DNA of 64,000 nt from Phytohalomonas tamaricis (GTDB lineage: Bacteria > Pseudomonadota > Gammaproteobacteria > Pseudomonadales > Halomonadaceae). Numbering within the stretch: position 1 is the stretch's first letter; every line of letters starts with the position of its first letter. The stretch spans positions 496,001 to 560,000 of the forward strand of contig NZ_PVRV01000020.1 in assembly GCF_003012345.1 (NCBI RefSeq). Direction: 5' to 3'. The notes below the pieces were generated by a model that saw only the letters and a program-made list of their open reading frames with translations, ran no database searches and was not told the origin of the DNA. Positions 45,299 through 54,588 of the stretch are shown in pieces. Position numbers and translations under genes: made by a program.

Positions 45299-47850
45299 CC
45301 ACTCTTCCCACGACCAAGAAACAACTCATCATCATCGGCAATGGCATGGTGGGTCACCACTGCATCGAGCAATTGATTGAGCGCGGCGCCACCGAGCACT
45401 ACACCATTCACATCTTCGGTGAAGAACGTCACCGTGCCTATGACCGTGTTCATTTGTCTGAGTATTTCTCGGGCCGTGACGCCGAGGCACTCGCCCTGGG
45501 TGACCATGACCTGCACCGCACTCATGGTATCGAACTGCACCTGGGCGAATGCGTCAGCAAGATCGACCGTGATGCCGGTGAAATTTTCACTACCGACGGC
45601 CGCTATCATTACGACAGCCTGATCCTGGCTACCGGCTCCTATCCCTTCGTGCCGCCGATCCCCGGCGCCGAGGAAGGCCAGCCCAACCGGTTGGTTTATC
45701 GCACGCTTGATGATCTCGACCAGATTCGCGATGCCGCCAAGAATGCCAAGCGCGGCGTGGTAATTGGCGGTGGGCTGCTTGGCCTCGAAGCGGCCAATGC
45801 GTTGAAATCACTAGGTATCGAAGCTCACGTGGTGGAATTTGCACCACGGCTTATGCCGGTGCAACTCGACGAGCAAGGCGGCGCGGCGCTGCGTGAGCAG
45901 ATCGAAGCGCTGGGCGTTGGCGTGCATACCGGCTGCGCGACTGAGGAAATCGTGGCGGGCGATGAATACCGCTATCGGATGAACTTCAAGGGCGGTGAGC
46001 ATCTCGAAACCGATCTGATCGTATTCTCGGCCGGGATTCGTCCGCAAGACAAGCTCGCCCGTGAATGCAGCCTCGAAATTGGCGAGCGCGGCGGCATCAT
46101 CATTGATGACACCTGCCGTACATCCGACCCGGAAATCTTCGCGATTGGCGAGTGCGCGCTGTGGAATGGTCAGGTCTTCGGCCTGGTAGCGCCCGGCTAC
46201 ACCATGGCACGCACCGTCGCCGGCTGCCTGATGGGTGACTGCGAGTCATTTTCCGGCGCCGACATGTCGACCAAACTGAAGCTGCTGGGCGTCGATGTCG
46301 GCTCGATCGGCGATGCCCATGCCAAGACCGAGGGTGCCAAAAGCTACCGCTATATCGACGAAGCCAATAGCGCCTATCGCCGCCTGGTCGTCTCCGCTGA
46401 TGGCAAGCATGTCATCGGCGCGGTGCTGGTCGGTGACAATAGCTACTACGATACATTGCTGCAGTACGCCCAGAACGGCATCAAGTTGCCCGCCGATCCG
46501 GCCAGTCTTATTCTGCCGCAGTCAGAGGGCACTCCGACCCTTGGTGCAGACGCCCTGCCCGAGACGGCAATGATCTGCTCGTGCCACAACGTGACCAAGG
46601 GAGCGGTGTGCAAGGCGGTTGACGCCGGCTGCAGCGATCTCGCTTCGCTCAAGGCCGAGACCAAGGCCAGCACCGGCTGCGGCGGCTGTGCGGCACTGCT
46701 CAAGTCGGTCTTTGATCATGAACTCGAATCACGTGGCATTGAAGTCGACAAGAGCCTGTGTGAACACTTTTCTCACACTCGTCAGGAGCTCTACTCGCTT
46801 GTTCGCGTCGAGGGCATCGAGACCTTTGACGCGCTGATGGAAAAACACGGTAACGGCGGATTGGGATGCGATATTTGCAAACCTGCGGTGGCCTCAATCC
46901 TGGCATCAAGCTGGAACAAGCCGATCACGGACCCATCGAACGTACCGTTGCAGGATACCAATGACACCTTCATGGCCAACATGCAGAAGAACGGCACCTA
47001 CTCGGTAGTGCCGCGTATTCCGGGCGGCGAGATCACCCCTGACAAGTTGATCGCGATTGGTGCCGTGGCCAAGAAATATGATCTCTATACCAAGATCACC
47101 GGTGGCCAGCGTATCGATCTGTTCGGCGCGCAACTTCATGATCTGCCGGACATCTGGCAGGAACTGATCGAGGCCGGCTTCGAAACCGGCCACGCCTACG
47201 GCAAGTCGACACGTACCGTGAAATCCTGCGTCGGCAGTACATGGTGCCGTTACGGCGTGCAGGATAGCGTGGCAATGGCACTGCGGATCGAAGATCGTTA
47301 CAAGGGCTTGCGCTCCCCCCACAAACTCAAGTTCGCCGTTTCCGGCTGTACCCGCGAATGCGCCGAGGCACAAAGCAAGGACGTCGGTGTCATTGCTACT
47401 GACAAGGGTTGGAACCTCTACATCAGTGGCAACGGTGGAATGCGTCCCCGCCATGCCGAGCTGTTCGCTACCGATCTCGATGACGAGACGCTGATCAAGT
47501 ACATCGACCGTTTCCTGATGTTCTACATCCGCACTGCCGACAAACTCACGCGCACCTCGGTGTGGCGCGAGAGCCTCGATGGTGGGTTGGATTATCTCAA
47601 GGAGGTCATTATCGAGGACAGCCTGGGTATCGGCGCTGAACTTGAAGCGCAGATGCAACACGTGGTTGATCATTACGAATGTGAATGGGCCAACGCACTG
47701 AAGGATCCTGAGAAGCTCAAGCGCTTCCGCACCTTCGTCAACGACCAACGCCCTGACCCGGCGATCACCTTCGTTGATGAACGCGGCCAGAAGCGGCCGA
47801 TGCGGGCCGAGGAATTGTCCAACAAGATCATTGCCAAGGAGATCAGCTGA
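45295..47850 (+). CDS. nirB: Nitrite reductase (NADH) large subunit
   Basis: 851-residue siroheme nitrite reductase that reduces nitrite to ammonium in the cytoplasm. Domain order: FAD/NAD(P) Rossmann repeats (LIIIGNGMVGHHCIEQL, about 8; VVIGGGLLGLEAANAL, about 155), a BFD 2Fe-2S site (MICSCHNVTKGAVCKAV, then STGCGGCAALL, about 424-465) and the siroheme/4Fe-4S domain with KSCVGSTWCRYG and KFAVSGCTRECAEAQSKD (about 645-700). Overlaps the previous gene by ATGA and nirD by one base. Confidence 0.96.
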   Translation: MTTLPTTKKQLIIIGNGMVGHHCIEQLIERGATEHYTIHIFGEERHRAYDRVHLSEYFSGRDAEALALGDHDLHRTHGIELHLGECVSKIDRDAGEIFTTDGRYHYDSLILATGSYPFVPPIPGAEEGQPNRLVYRTLDDLDQIRDAAKNAKRGVVIGGGLLGLEAANALKSLGIEAHVVEFAPRLMPVQLDEQGGAALREQIEALGVGVHTGCATEEIVAGDEYRYRMNFKGGEHLETDLIVFSAGIRPQDKLARECSLEIGERGGIIIDDTCRTSDPEIFAIGECALWNGQVFGLVAPGYTMARTVAGCLMGDCESFSGADMSTKLKLLGVDVGSIGDAHAKTEGAKSYRYIDEANSAYRRLVVSADGKHVIGAVLVGDNSYYDTLLQYAQNGIKLPADPASLILPQSEGTPTLGADALPETAMICSCHNVTKGAVCKAVDAGCSDLASLKAETKASTGCGGCAALLKSVFDHELESRGIEVDKSLCEHFSHTRQELYSLVRVEGIETFDALMEKHGNGGLGCDICKPAVASILASSWNKPITDPSNVPLQDTNDTFMANMQKNGTYSVVPRIPGGEITPDKLIAIGAVAKKYDLYTKITGGQRIDLFGAQLHDLPDIWQELIEAGFETGHAYGKSTRTVKSCVGSTWCRYGVQDSVAMALRIEDRYKGLRSPHKLKFAVSGCTRECAEAQSKDVGVIATDKGWNLYISGNGGMRPRHAELFATDLDDETLIKYIDRFLMFYIRTADKLTRTSVWRESLDGGLDYLKEVIIEDSLGIGAELEAQMQHVVDHYECEWANALKDPEKLKRFRTFVNDQRPDPAITFVDERGQKRPMRAEELSNKIIAKEIS

Positions 47851-48236
47851 TGACAACTGCGCTCAAAGATACTGCCATGAAAAATGACACCCTGCAGGAC
47901 ACTCGCTGGCAGCGGCTGTGTAACAAGGCCGATCTGGTCGCTAATTCTGGCGTCGTGGCATGGTGGCAGGATGATCAGGTCGCGCTGATTTATGTACCCA
48001 AGGGCCGCTCAGGAAAGACCGAACTTTATGCCATCGATAATCACGATCCGTTCTCCAATGCGAACGTTCTGGGCCGTGGCATTGTTGGCGACAAAGGAGG
48101 GGAAGTCGTTATCGCGTCACCTCTCTACAAGCAGCATTTCCGTCTCAGGGATGGTATCTGTCTAGAGGATGAAACAGTGCAGCTACGCACTTGGCAAGTG
48201 CGACTGCAGGGTGATGAAGTACAGATATCAGGCTGA
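47850..48236 (+). CDS. nirD: Nitrite reductase (NADH) small subunit
   Basis: 128-residue Rieske-fold partner of NirB. It has GVVAWWQDDQVALIYVP, ELYAIDNHDPFSNANVLGRGIVGD and SPLYKQHFRLRDGICLEDE. Like other NirD proteins it lacks the Cys/His cluster ligands of true Rieske proteins, so it is structural. The start shares a base with the nirB stop; an internal ATG at codon 10 (MKNDTLQDTRW) is an alternative. Confidence 0.93.
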   Translation: MTTALKDTAMKNDTLQDTRWQRLCNKADLVANSGVVAWWQDDQVALIYVPKGRSGKTELYAIDNHDPFSNANVLGRGIVGDKGGEVVIASPLYKQHFRLRDGICLEDETVQLRTWQVRLQGDEVQISG

Positions 48237-48294
48237 TGTTCCGTCACTCGACTACACTGGCAGGTGACAATCGATTGTTGGGAGATTAAGCCAC

Positions 48295-48474
48295 ATGGAA
48301 GAACGTGTCTGCGACTGCACCTATTGTGATGTCGTCGTGCCAGAAAGTGCCGTGACCATTAATGGCAAGGTATTTTGCTGTGAAGCCTGCGCCTCGGCTC
48401 ACCCGGATCGCCAACCGTGCCAGGATCCAGAATGCGACTGCTACAATCATGGCTGGGGTGGTCTTAAGTCCTGA
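48295..48474 (+). CDS. Small bacterial metallothionein (SmtA-like)
   Basis: 59-residue protein with nine cysteines (6, 8, 11, 28, 29, 32, 42, 47, 49) in CDCTYC, FCCEACASAH and CQDPECDCY, plus two histidines. The order and the CCEACA-x-H core match the prokaryotic metallothionein family, which binds zinc, cadmium or copper in the cytoplasm. GGGAG lies upstream of the ATG. It begins 58 bases after nirD and is followed by a terminator, so it may be read with the nir genes or alone. It is shorter than most gene-calling limits. Confidence 0.88.
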   Translation: MEERVCDCTYCDVVVPESAVTINGKVFCCEACASAHPDRQPCQDPECDCYNHGWGGLKS

Positions 48475-48495
48475 CGGAATAAGCGATAGCCCATA

Positions 48496-48525
48496 AAAAG
48501 CCCGCATCTGACGATGCGGGCTTTT
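48496..48525. terminator. Bidirectional terminator
   Basis: 13-bp stem AAAAGCCCGCATC / GATGCGGGCTTTT with loop TGAC. Ends the nir/metallothionein arm and, on the minus strand, the zinc-ribbon gene. Confidence 0.92.
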
Positions 48526-48561
48526 ACTATTCATTGAGGCATTAAGCGATTCCATGTCCGA

Positions 48562-48786
48562 TCAGCTGTCTTTTTTGTTAACCGCCTCTTCGATCAGTCG
48601 CTCTTTTTCGCTCTTGGGCGCCGTGCGCAGTTCTTCTTCAAATTCACTGTAAATACCTCGATAGGTATTGCAAGAAGAACAAAATACTTTGTTGTCCGGG
48701 TTGTGTACTTCAGAGACACGTACTCGATGGCTACCGCAACTCGGGCATGGCGTTGGCATGCGCAACTCTTCGGATAAATCAGTCAT
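48562..48786 (-). CDS. Small zinc-ribbon protein
   Basis: 74 residues with two CxxC pairs (CPSCGSHRVR and VFCSSCNTYRG) forming a treble-clef or zinc-ribbon, then an acidic/basic helix (FEEELRTAPKSEKERLIEEA). The ATG (MTDLSEELRM) is supported by GGGAG; six upstream codons are unlikely. No enzyme motif. Such ribbons are often RNA- or protein-binding. It shares the terminator with the metallothionein, and metal handling is a weak contextual link. Confidence 0.75.
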   Translation of the reverse strand: MTDLSEELRMPTPCPSCGSHRVRVSEVHNPDNKVFCSSCNTYRGIYSEFEEELRTAPKSEKERLIEEAVNKKDS

Positions 48787-48946
48787 GATCACACTCCCTG
48801 TCAATGATAACCAATCGTCAGTCTAATCCACTCATTTGCCATCATCGACACTATTGCTGAGATACTGCTGAACAAAGGGGCTGCCAGCCAGAATGGTGTA
48901 TAAGCAGCCATAAGCCTGCATCGCAACTTTCAGGGTAGAGATAGCA

Positions 48947-48971
48947 AAAACCCGGTCCATGACCGGGTTTT
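48947..48971 (-). terminator. Terminator of the NlpE-like gene
   Basis: 11-bp stem AAAACCCGGTC / GACCGGGTTTT with 3-base loop, 21 bases after the stop on the minus strand. Confidence 0.88.
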
Positions 48972-48991
48972 CGATAAAGCCCTTAGCCTCA

Positions 48992-49426
48992 TTAGCGACG
49001 CTTAAGCGTTAAATCATTGCTTGACTGCATTTTCGTGAAGTTACGGTCCAGAAGTTGCAGATCACCGTCACCTAAAGGCAAGAGGTTGTAAATATCGTTG
49101 CCATTAGGTCCTTTCAATTGATACACCACGGGATAGCTATTAGGACCAACATCTTCCAGTACCAGTACAGATCCCTTGTTAGTCATGGGCTCCTGACTTT
49201 TACCGAGACGGGTACTCTTCAGCGTGTAATTTGCCGCGATATTGTCCTGATTCTTTATTTCCAACTGGGTGCGAATGCCTGAGCAATCGGGGCAAGGCAG
49301 CACGCCTTCATAAGTTCCTGCCGCACGCTGGTAAGGCGATTGCTGATCAGGGCCACCGCTGGCACAACCCGCAAGTGCGGTAACAGCCGAAAGAGCAAAT
49401 ACTGAAGTCATAGTCTTAAGCCGCAT
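48992..49426 (-). CDS. NlpE N-terminal-domain lipoprotein
   Basis: 144-residue lipoprotein: signal peptide with lipobox LAGC at Cys20 and an NlpE-like beta-barrel domain with the hallmark GTYEGVLPCPDCSGIRTQLE (CxxC near 46-49). NlpE proteins sit in the outer membrane, relate to copper resistance and can signal surface contact or stress to Cpx. Only the N-terminal domain is present; the C-terminal OB-fold of E. coli NlpE is missing. Proximity to a metallothionein is suggestive only. Confidence 0.85.
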   Translation of the reverse strand: MRLKTMTSVFALSAVTALAGCASGGPDQQSPYQRAAGTYEGVLPCPDCSGIRTQLEIKNQDNIAANYTLKSTRLGKSQEPMTNKGSVLVLEDVGPNSYPVVYQLKGPNGNDIYNLLPLGDGDLQLLDRNFTKMQSSNDLTLKRR

Positions 49427-49602
49427 TATCGAACCTCCTTTTCGAAAAGATGCACTTTGAGCCTAGTCAGGTTTTCCTATCTCTGCAAAGTAGGGCTACT
49501 CATTGCACATTTGATGGATTGAATGTGAAGAGTAAGCAACGGCACAAGATATTAGGCCAGAACGTGATACGCTTACGTTTTCTCACCACGTTATTGTCCT
49601 GT

Positions 49603-50031
49603 ATGTGTAAATTCCTTCTTGTGGTACTGGCTTTGTTTTTGTCTCGGCCCACCGTTGCAGACACGATGGCGCTGCATTATCAAGCGTTTAATCAGCAACT
49701 CGAAGAGTTTGCCAAGGATACTGCCATCGATCGATATGACGTGACTCATCTCTCAGAAGGAAATATCCATATTGTCCTCTGGTACAAGCCTGGTGAACAT
49801 TTCTCGAATGAAGAACTGTCAGCCCATACCGATGGCGTCTGCTTCGGTATGCTTAAACAGGCTATCCAAGCTGGCGCACGTCCTTTCCTTACCCCGATGA
49901 GTATCACCTGTGAAGCCCGCCAGGCAGATAGTGAACTACCAAATGCGCGAGGCCACGCATTAGGTCAAAGCCACTATGACGTGAAAAACGATACGTTCGT
50001 TTATTCAGTCACGCCCTCTTCACAACGCTAA
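49603..50031 (+). CDS. Small secreted protein of unknown function
   Basis: Using the internal ATG (MCKFLLVVLALFLSRPTVA) gives a clean signal peptide and a mature protein of about 123 residues. An upstream in-frame ATG at 49450 would add 51 residues that mask the signal. No ribosome-binding site is decisive, so the start is uncertain. The mature part contains two Cys (GVCFGML, ITCEAR) that could pair in the periplasm. No family recognised. Confidence 0.6.
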   Translation: MCKFLLVVLALFLSRPTVADTMALHYQAFNQQLEEFAKDTAIDRYDVTHLSEGNIHIVLWYKPGEHFSNEELSAHTDGVCFGMLKQAIQAGARPFLTPMSITCEARQADSELPNARGHALGQSHYDVKNDTFVYSVTPSSQR

Positions 50032-50101
50032 CAAGGCCTGACAACGCCAGGGGGGTGATGATAGTCATAGGGAATAACAGTGATCACCATTCAGCGGGCA
50101 A

Positions 50102-50308
50102 TCATCCCGGCAGACCGAAATCTTCCGGATTTTGTCCTTCGGCAATCAGAAAATCAGCGACCATTTGCTCTTCATCGTCATAAGCAGGTCCATGACGATG
50201 TACAAACCCGATCAAGCGATCTTCATCGAAGTTTTCATACCATTCCCAATCGACATAACGGCTACTGACGAACCACATCTGAGCTTGTGTAAGCGTTTTG
50301 ATATCCAT
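50102..50308 (-). CDS. Small acidic protein of unknown function
   Basis: 68 residues, acidic (about 15 Asp/Glu), no signal peptide. The sequence has an aromatic run (WFVSSRYVDWEWYENFDEDR). A textbook ribosome-binding site AAAGGAG precedes the ATG, which makes this a likely real gene despite its length. Family and role unknown. Confidence 0.65.
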   Translation of the reverse strand: MDIKTLTQAQMWFVSSRYVDWEWYENFDEDRLIGFVHRHGPAYDDEEQMVADFLIAEGQNPEDFGLPG

Positions 50309-50573
50309 AGTTTCTCCTTTCGTTATAGCCCTGATTTATACCTACCTTAGTTCGATTTCATCTCGACTTCGAGTTGGCACCGTACCAATCGTTAAAATCA
50401 AGATATAGCCTATAAATCATGCGTTTTTTGAAACCCATATTATGTAAAGGAAAGATACACTACTTACATATCTACTACTTAGCCCTGCCGCTAGCCACCT
50501 CTGAAGCTGCACCAGCCAAGTAAGTTAGCCCACATTACTTATTACAAGATTTAGACATTTGTGAGGTAACACC

Positions 50574-51068
50574 ATGACCACTATCGTTTGGGACGGCACA
50601 ACACTAGCTACCGATTCACTGATTAGTGTAAGCGGCGCGACCTATAACCATGCTCAGAAATTGTTCAAGCTCGATAATGGCGAATGGGTTGCCTTTGCAG
50701 GTGAACAGCAGGGATGGTGGGAAGTCATGGAGTGGCTTAATGCTGGTGCGCCGAAACATGACAAACCCCATGTTTCACGGATCGAAATGATCATCGCCGG
50801 CCCCAATGGCGTCTTTGAAATGTTCGACCGCCTCGTCAGGATGCCGGTTAATGGCCCCGTATCCTACGGCACAGGTTGGAAGTGGGCACTCGCCGCCATG
50901 GATCACGGCAAGCATGCCATCGAAGCCGTGCAATATGCGATAACACGCGATCACGACAGTGGAGGCGACATTCAATCCATCAAGATCCATGACGCTATTC
51001 CTGCAGCGCTGGTCAAATCGCTCGTGACGCACTGCCAGGAAAGCGCCATCAGCCCAGCACTAGCCTAG
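50574..51068 (+). CDS. Proteasome-like Ntn-hydrolase-fold protein
   Basis: 164 residues. The N-terminus MTTIVWDGTTLATDS, then HAQKLFKLDNGEWVAFAGE, parallels HslV and phage/bacterial proteasome-beta-like proteins, in which Met removal exposes a catalytic Thr and the following strand carries TDS. The internal IIAGPNGVFEM and late GWKWALAAMDHGKHAIEAVQYAI also fit the fold. GAGGTAACACC precedes the ATG. No HslU-type ATPase is nearby. Function unknown; the Ntn-fold assignment is by eye. Confidence 0.65.
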   Translation: MTTIVWDGTTLATDSLISVSGATYNHAQKLFKLDNGEWVAFAGEQQGWWEVMEWLNAGAPKHDKPHVSRIEMIIAGPNGVFEMFDRLVRMPVNGPVSYGTGWKWALAAMDHGKHAIEAVQYAITRDHDSGGDIQSIKIHDAIPAALVKSLVTHCQESAISPALA

Positions 51069-51325
51069 CACTACCTTCTTTACCACAGTCATGATTGATA
51101 GCCGACAGGGTTAACCTGCCGGCTTCATGATAGCTCTGCTTTAATAGCTTTTTAACCGATATACTTTCTGCTTGTGTCTGCTAAAAATTAATTAATCAGC
51201 TGAGTGGCTTCCTAGCTCACGTTTACAGTCTTTTTAATGGTGCCATTCAATATTGAAGCTATGCTCTTTTAGCGATTCAGCGCTAAATTATTGAATTGGA
51301 TCACGGTAACAAGCAAAGGGAATCT

Positions 51326-51631
51326 ATGGTCACGGTATTCTGGATCGCCATGTTCATTGCGATGCTGGCCGGGTACGGCATGGTTCGTGGTTTCTCGATG
51401 AATGTTTGCAAAAAGATCCTGCTCATGGCGTGTGGCGCAGCCATTGCTGCATTAAGTGAAATCGGCGGTTTAGTGGCATGGAGTTTGGTTGCACTACTGT
51501 GCCTGAGCATACTTTTTCTCTGCTTCTTCCATGACAGGACGCCTCGAGCAATGCCACAGCGCATCAACCGGCAGACAGAGCGCTCAATGCAACGTCTTGC
51601 CAACGCCAGGCATAAGCATCCTCACTCTTAA
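51326..51631 (+). CDS. Small membrane protein
   Basis: 101 residues with about three helices (TVFWIAMFIAMLAGYG; ILLMACGAAIAALSEIGG; VAWSLVALLCLSILFLCFF) and a basic C-terminal tail rich in Arg/His. The ATG has AAGGGA upstream. No family recognised. It lies alone between gene-poor gaps. Confidence 0.55.
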   Translation: MVTVFWIAMFIAMLAGYGMVRGFSMNVCKKILLMACGAAIAALSEIGGLVAWSLVALLCLSILFLCFFHDRTPRAMPQRINRQTERSMQRLANARHKHPHS

Positions 51632-51817
51632 CTTTACGTTGTGTCTGCTGCTCTTGTTCCCCCGTTGCCTGCCGTACTAATTCCCTCCTTTGCAACCCAG
51701 TGTCATTAAAAGCCTTATCCGATAATGCCCCGGTGTAGCCTATGTGAACTAAATTAAAGCGAAGGCTAAAGCATTCATGTGCCCGGGCACGTCTCGGGCA
51801 GAGTCAAGGAGGACATA

Positions 51818-53284
51818 ATGCAACACCGCAAGGTTGATGTTGCCATCATTGGTGCCGGCACTGCCGGGCTTGCCGCTTATCAGGCCACAAAAGCGCATAC
51901 TGAATCCGTTGCACTTATTGAGCGTGGCCCCGCTGGCACAACCTGCGCACGGGTAGGATGCATGCCCAGTAAGCTACTGATTGCTGCTGCAAACGCCGCT
52001 CAGCATACTCGCCATGTTGAACGGTTCGGCATTGACATTGACGGTACTGTGCGCATCGATGGTGAAGCGGTTATGACCCGTGTTCGTAGTGAACGAGATT
52101 ATTTTGTAGGCCACGTGCTCGACTCGATGGCGCGCATTCCAGAGCAAGATAAATATCGAGGGCATGCCCGTTTCGCAGATGCGAATACGCTCGTCATTGA
52201 TGATCAGATTCGTCTTGAGGCTGAACGCATTATCATTGCTACCGGCTCACGTCCCACCATACCAGAGCCTTTTCAGCTTGCCGGTGACCGTCTGGTGACG
52301 AGCGACACCCTGTTTGAGTGGGCTACCTTGCCCGAGTCGGTAGTCGTCTTCGGACCTGGCACTACGGGGCTTGAGCTTGCGCAGGCACTGGCACGTCTTG
52401 GCGTTCGAGTACGGCTTTTTGGCCGACACGGCAGTCTTGGCATACTCAGCGACGATGTGGTGCGTAAGGAGGCCGAACGTATCTTTAATGAAGAGTTCTA
52501 TGTCGATACGCAAGGCGATGCCAAGATTATCGAGCGCGACAACCATCAGGTCATCGTGTCGTTTACCGAACGTTCGACCGGCAACACCTTAACTGAGCGC
52601 TTCGACTATGCCCTGATCGCCACGGGCCGCCAGCCCAACATCGACGCCCTTGATCTGCTTAACGCGGGTCTCAAGCTTGATGATAAGGGCATGCCGAGCT
52701 TTGACCGCTATACAATGCGCTGTCGCAACACCGACGGCCAGCTCAGTCACATATTCATTGCAGGCGATGTCGATAATGAATCACCTGTCCTCCACGAAGC
52801 CACTGATGAAGGTCGTATTGCCGGTGATAATGCCGGACGATTTGACAGTGTTTATTCCAGTCATCGCCGCTCTCCCCTCAGTATCGTCTTCAGTGATCCG
52901 CAGATAGCCCGAATAGGGTTAAGCCATGCCGAACTCAGCGCCCGCTACGGCGACAAGAACGTTGCGATCAGCGAATACTCTTTCGACAACCAAGGGCGTG
53001 CCCGCGTCATGGGGATCAATAAGGGTTTTCTGCGTCTTTATGGTGAATATGGCAGCGGCCACTTTCTGGGGGCTGAAATTTGCATGCCGCAGGGCGAGCA
53101 TATCGCGCACCTACTAGCCTGGGCTCATCAGCAGAGGATGAGCGTAACGCAAATGCTCAGCATGCCTTATTACCACCCAACGCTTGAGGAAGGATTAAGA
53201 ACGGCCTTACGCGACCTTAGCACTCGGTTGCTTCTCGACGCAGCGCTTGTCGAACAGTGCATGGAATGCGGGCCAGGAGCATGA
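51818..53284 (+). CDS. Dihydrolipoamide dehydrogenase-like flavoprotein
   Basis: 488-residue class-I flavin disulfide reductase. FAD motif DVAIIGAGTAGLAAY; redox pair in GTTCARVGCMPSKLL; NAD(P)-binding VVVFGPGTTGLELAQAL; C-terminal YYHPTLEEGLRTALRDL near the active-site base (in place of the usual HPHPTL). GGAGG precedes the chosen ATG (MQHRKVDVAII). No lipoyl-enzyme genes are linked, so it is a stand-alone disulfide reductase of unknown substrate, possibly LpdA-like or mercuric/glutathione-reductase-like. Confidence 0.85.
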   Translation: MQHRKVDVAIIGAGTAGLAAYQATKAHTESVALIERGPAGTTCARVGCMPSKLLIAAANAAQHTRHVERFGIDIDGTVRIDGEAVMTRVRSERDYFVGHVLDSMARIPEQDKYRGHARFADANTLVIDDQIRLEAERIIIATGSRPTIPEPFQLAGDRLVTSDTLFEWATLPESVVVFGPGTTGLELAQALARLGVRVRLFGRHGSLGILSDDVVRKEAERIFNEEFYVDTQGDAKIIERDNHQVIVSFTERSTGNTLTERFDYALIATGRQPNIDALDLLNAGLKLDDKGMPSFDRYTMRCRNTDGQLSHIFIAGDVDNESPVLHEATDEGRIAGDNAGRFDSVYSSHRRSPLSIVFSDPQIARIGLSHAELSARYGDKNVAISEYSFDNQGRARVMGINKGFLRLYGEYGSGHFLGAEICMPQGEHIAHLLAWAHQQRMSVTQMLSMPYYHPTLEEGLRTALRDLSTRLLLDAALVEQCMECGPGA

Positions 53285-53347
53285 CTTCAATCTAAGAACG
53301 GACAGAGCTCATCCCACCCATCGACGCTCAACACAAAGGAGCAATGC

Positions 53348-54328
53348 ATGAAAAAACATCATCTGGCAAATGCTACCGTCGTGATCGTGGGCGCCTCCAG
53401 CGGAATAGGACGAGCAACGGCGCATGAATTTGCTCGGCACGGAGCCCACCTCATCCTCGCGTCCCGAGACAAGCGGGCACTTAAACAAGTGGCCAGAGAA
53501 TGTGACCGCCTTGGCGGGGATACGTTTGTTGTTCCTACCGATGTGGGCAATAGCGAGGCATTGCAACGGTTGGCAGAGACTGCTGCAGACGTTGGCGGTG
53601 GCATCGATGTCTGGATCAACAATGCCGGTGTGGGTGCAGTCGGTCATTTCGACCGCACACCGCTGCAGGCTCACGAAAAAGTGGTCGATACTAACCTGCT
53701 AGGCTATATGCGTGGCACGTACGCGGTGTTGCCGTATTTCAAACGTCAACGTCATGGCACGCTGATTAACACGCTTTCACTCGGCAGCTGGGTACCGCAG
53801 CCTTACGCCAGTGCCTATACGGCGAGTAAGTTCGGACTGCGAGGCTTCATCGAGACATTACGTGGCGAGCTCAGCCGTTGGCCCGATATTCATGTCTGCG
53901 ATATTTTTCCCGCCTTTATTGATACACCAGGATTTCGTGACGGCGCCAATTTTATTCAGAGAACGATCAGACCGGCACCTCCCGTTTACGATGCTCGTAA
54001 AGTCGCTCGGGAGATGGTCAAACTTGTCCAGCATCCTCGTAGCACTTTAACAGTAGGCAGAAGCGTCGTCCTGCTTGACCGTCTCATGCATGGATTAATG
54101 CCTAACAGTTTTAGCAAAGGCAGTACACGCATGATGGACGCTGCATTCGAACATGCGAAACCCAAGGCTGCTTCAATGGGGAATCTTTATACGCCTCCCG
54201 AGAGCGAACGACGTATAGATGGTGGCTGGCGCATGCCCACCGCGAGGTACAAAGGGATTATTACTGGAGGTTTACTGGGTGCCGCTGTGGGACTCTATCT
54301 TTATAAAAAAAGCCTGCACTCAAAATAG
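53348..54328 (+). CDS. Membrane-anchored short-chain dehydrogenase
   Basis: 326-residue SDR. Cofactor motif GASSGIGRATAHEF, NNAG-type segment INNAGVGAVG, catalytic Ser region LGSWVPQPYASAYTASKFG (Tyr-x3-Lys). The C-terminus ends in a single hydrophobic helix GGLLGAAVGLYLYKKS, which would tether the protein to the membrane. AAAGGAG precedes the ATG. It follows the flavoprotein by 63 bases, so the two may be co-transcribed redox proteins. Confidence 0.87.
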   Translation: MKKHHLANATVVIVGASSGIGRATAHEFARHGAHLILASRDKRALKQVARECDRLGGDTFVVPTDVGNSEALQRLAETAADVGGGIDVWINNAGVGAVGHFDRTPLQAHEKVVDTNLLGYMRGTYAVLPYFKRQRHGTLINTLSLGSWVPQPYASAYTASKFGLRGFIETLRGELSRWPDIHVCDIFPAFIDTPGFRDGANFIQRTIRPAPPVYDARKVAREMVKLVQHPRSTLTVGRSVVLLDRLMHGLMPNSFSKGSTRMMDAAFEHAKPKAASMGNLYTPPESERRIDGGWRMPTARYKGIITGGLLGAAVGLYLYKKSLHSK

Positions 54329-54588
54329 ATATTGCATATGAAGTCTTGGGAAAAATATTAATACATAAAGCAAATATATTTAAATACGAAACAAAATGTA
54401 TATTTTTGCAATTAATATTGCTCATAACCATTAGTTTGTTTTTTTATGTATTAGTTCTATGCAAATTAGAAATTATTATATGAAAAGTAGATTTTTAATC
54501 TTATATTCTTTGTTATTAATGTACTTGGAAATGATCATTTCATTGGTTTCATATAGATATTGATACTAAAAACAGCGAGGGGTCACTA
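54329..54588. other. AT-rich gene-free gap
   Basis: 260 bases, clearly AT-richer than the genes, between the SDR and the DUF2188-like gene. No ORF, terminator or palindrome is supported. Confidence 0.5.

Noticed and set aside
46906-47856. 316-codon antisense frame over nirB
   Set aside because: Shadow of the siroheme domain of nirB; codon positions follow the nirB frame.
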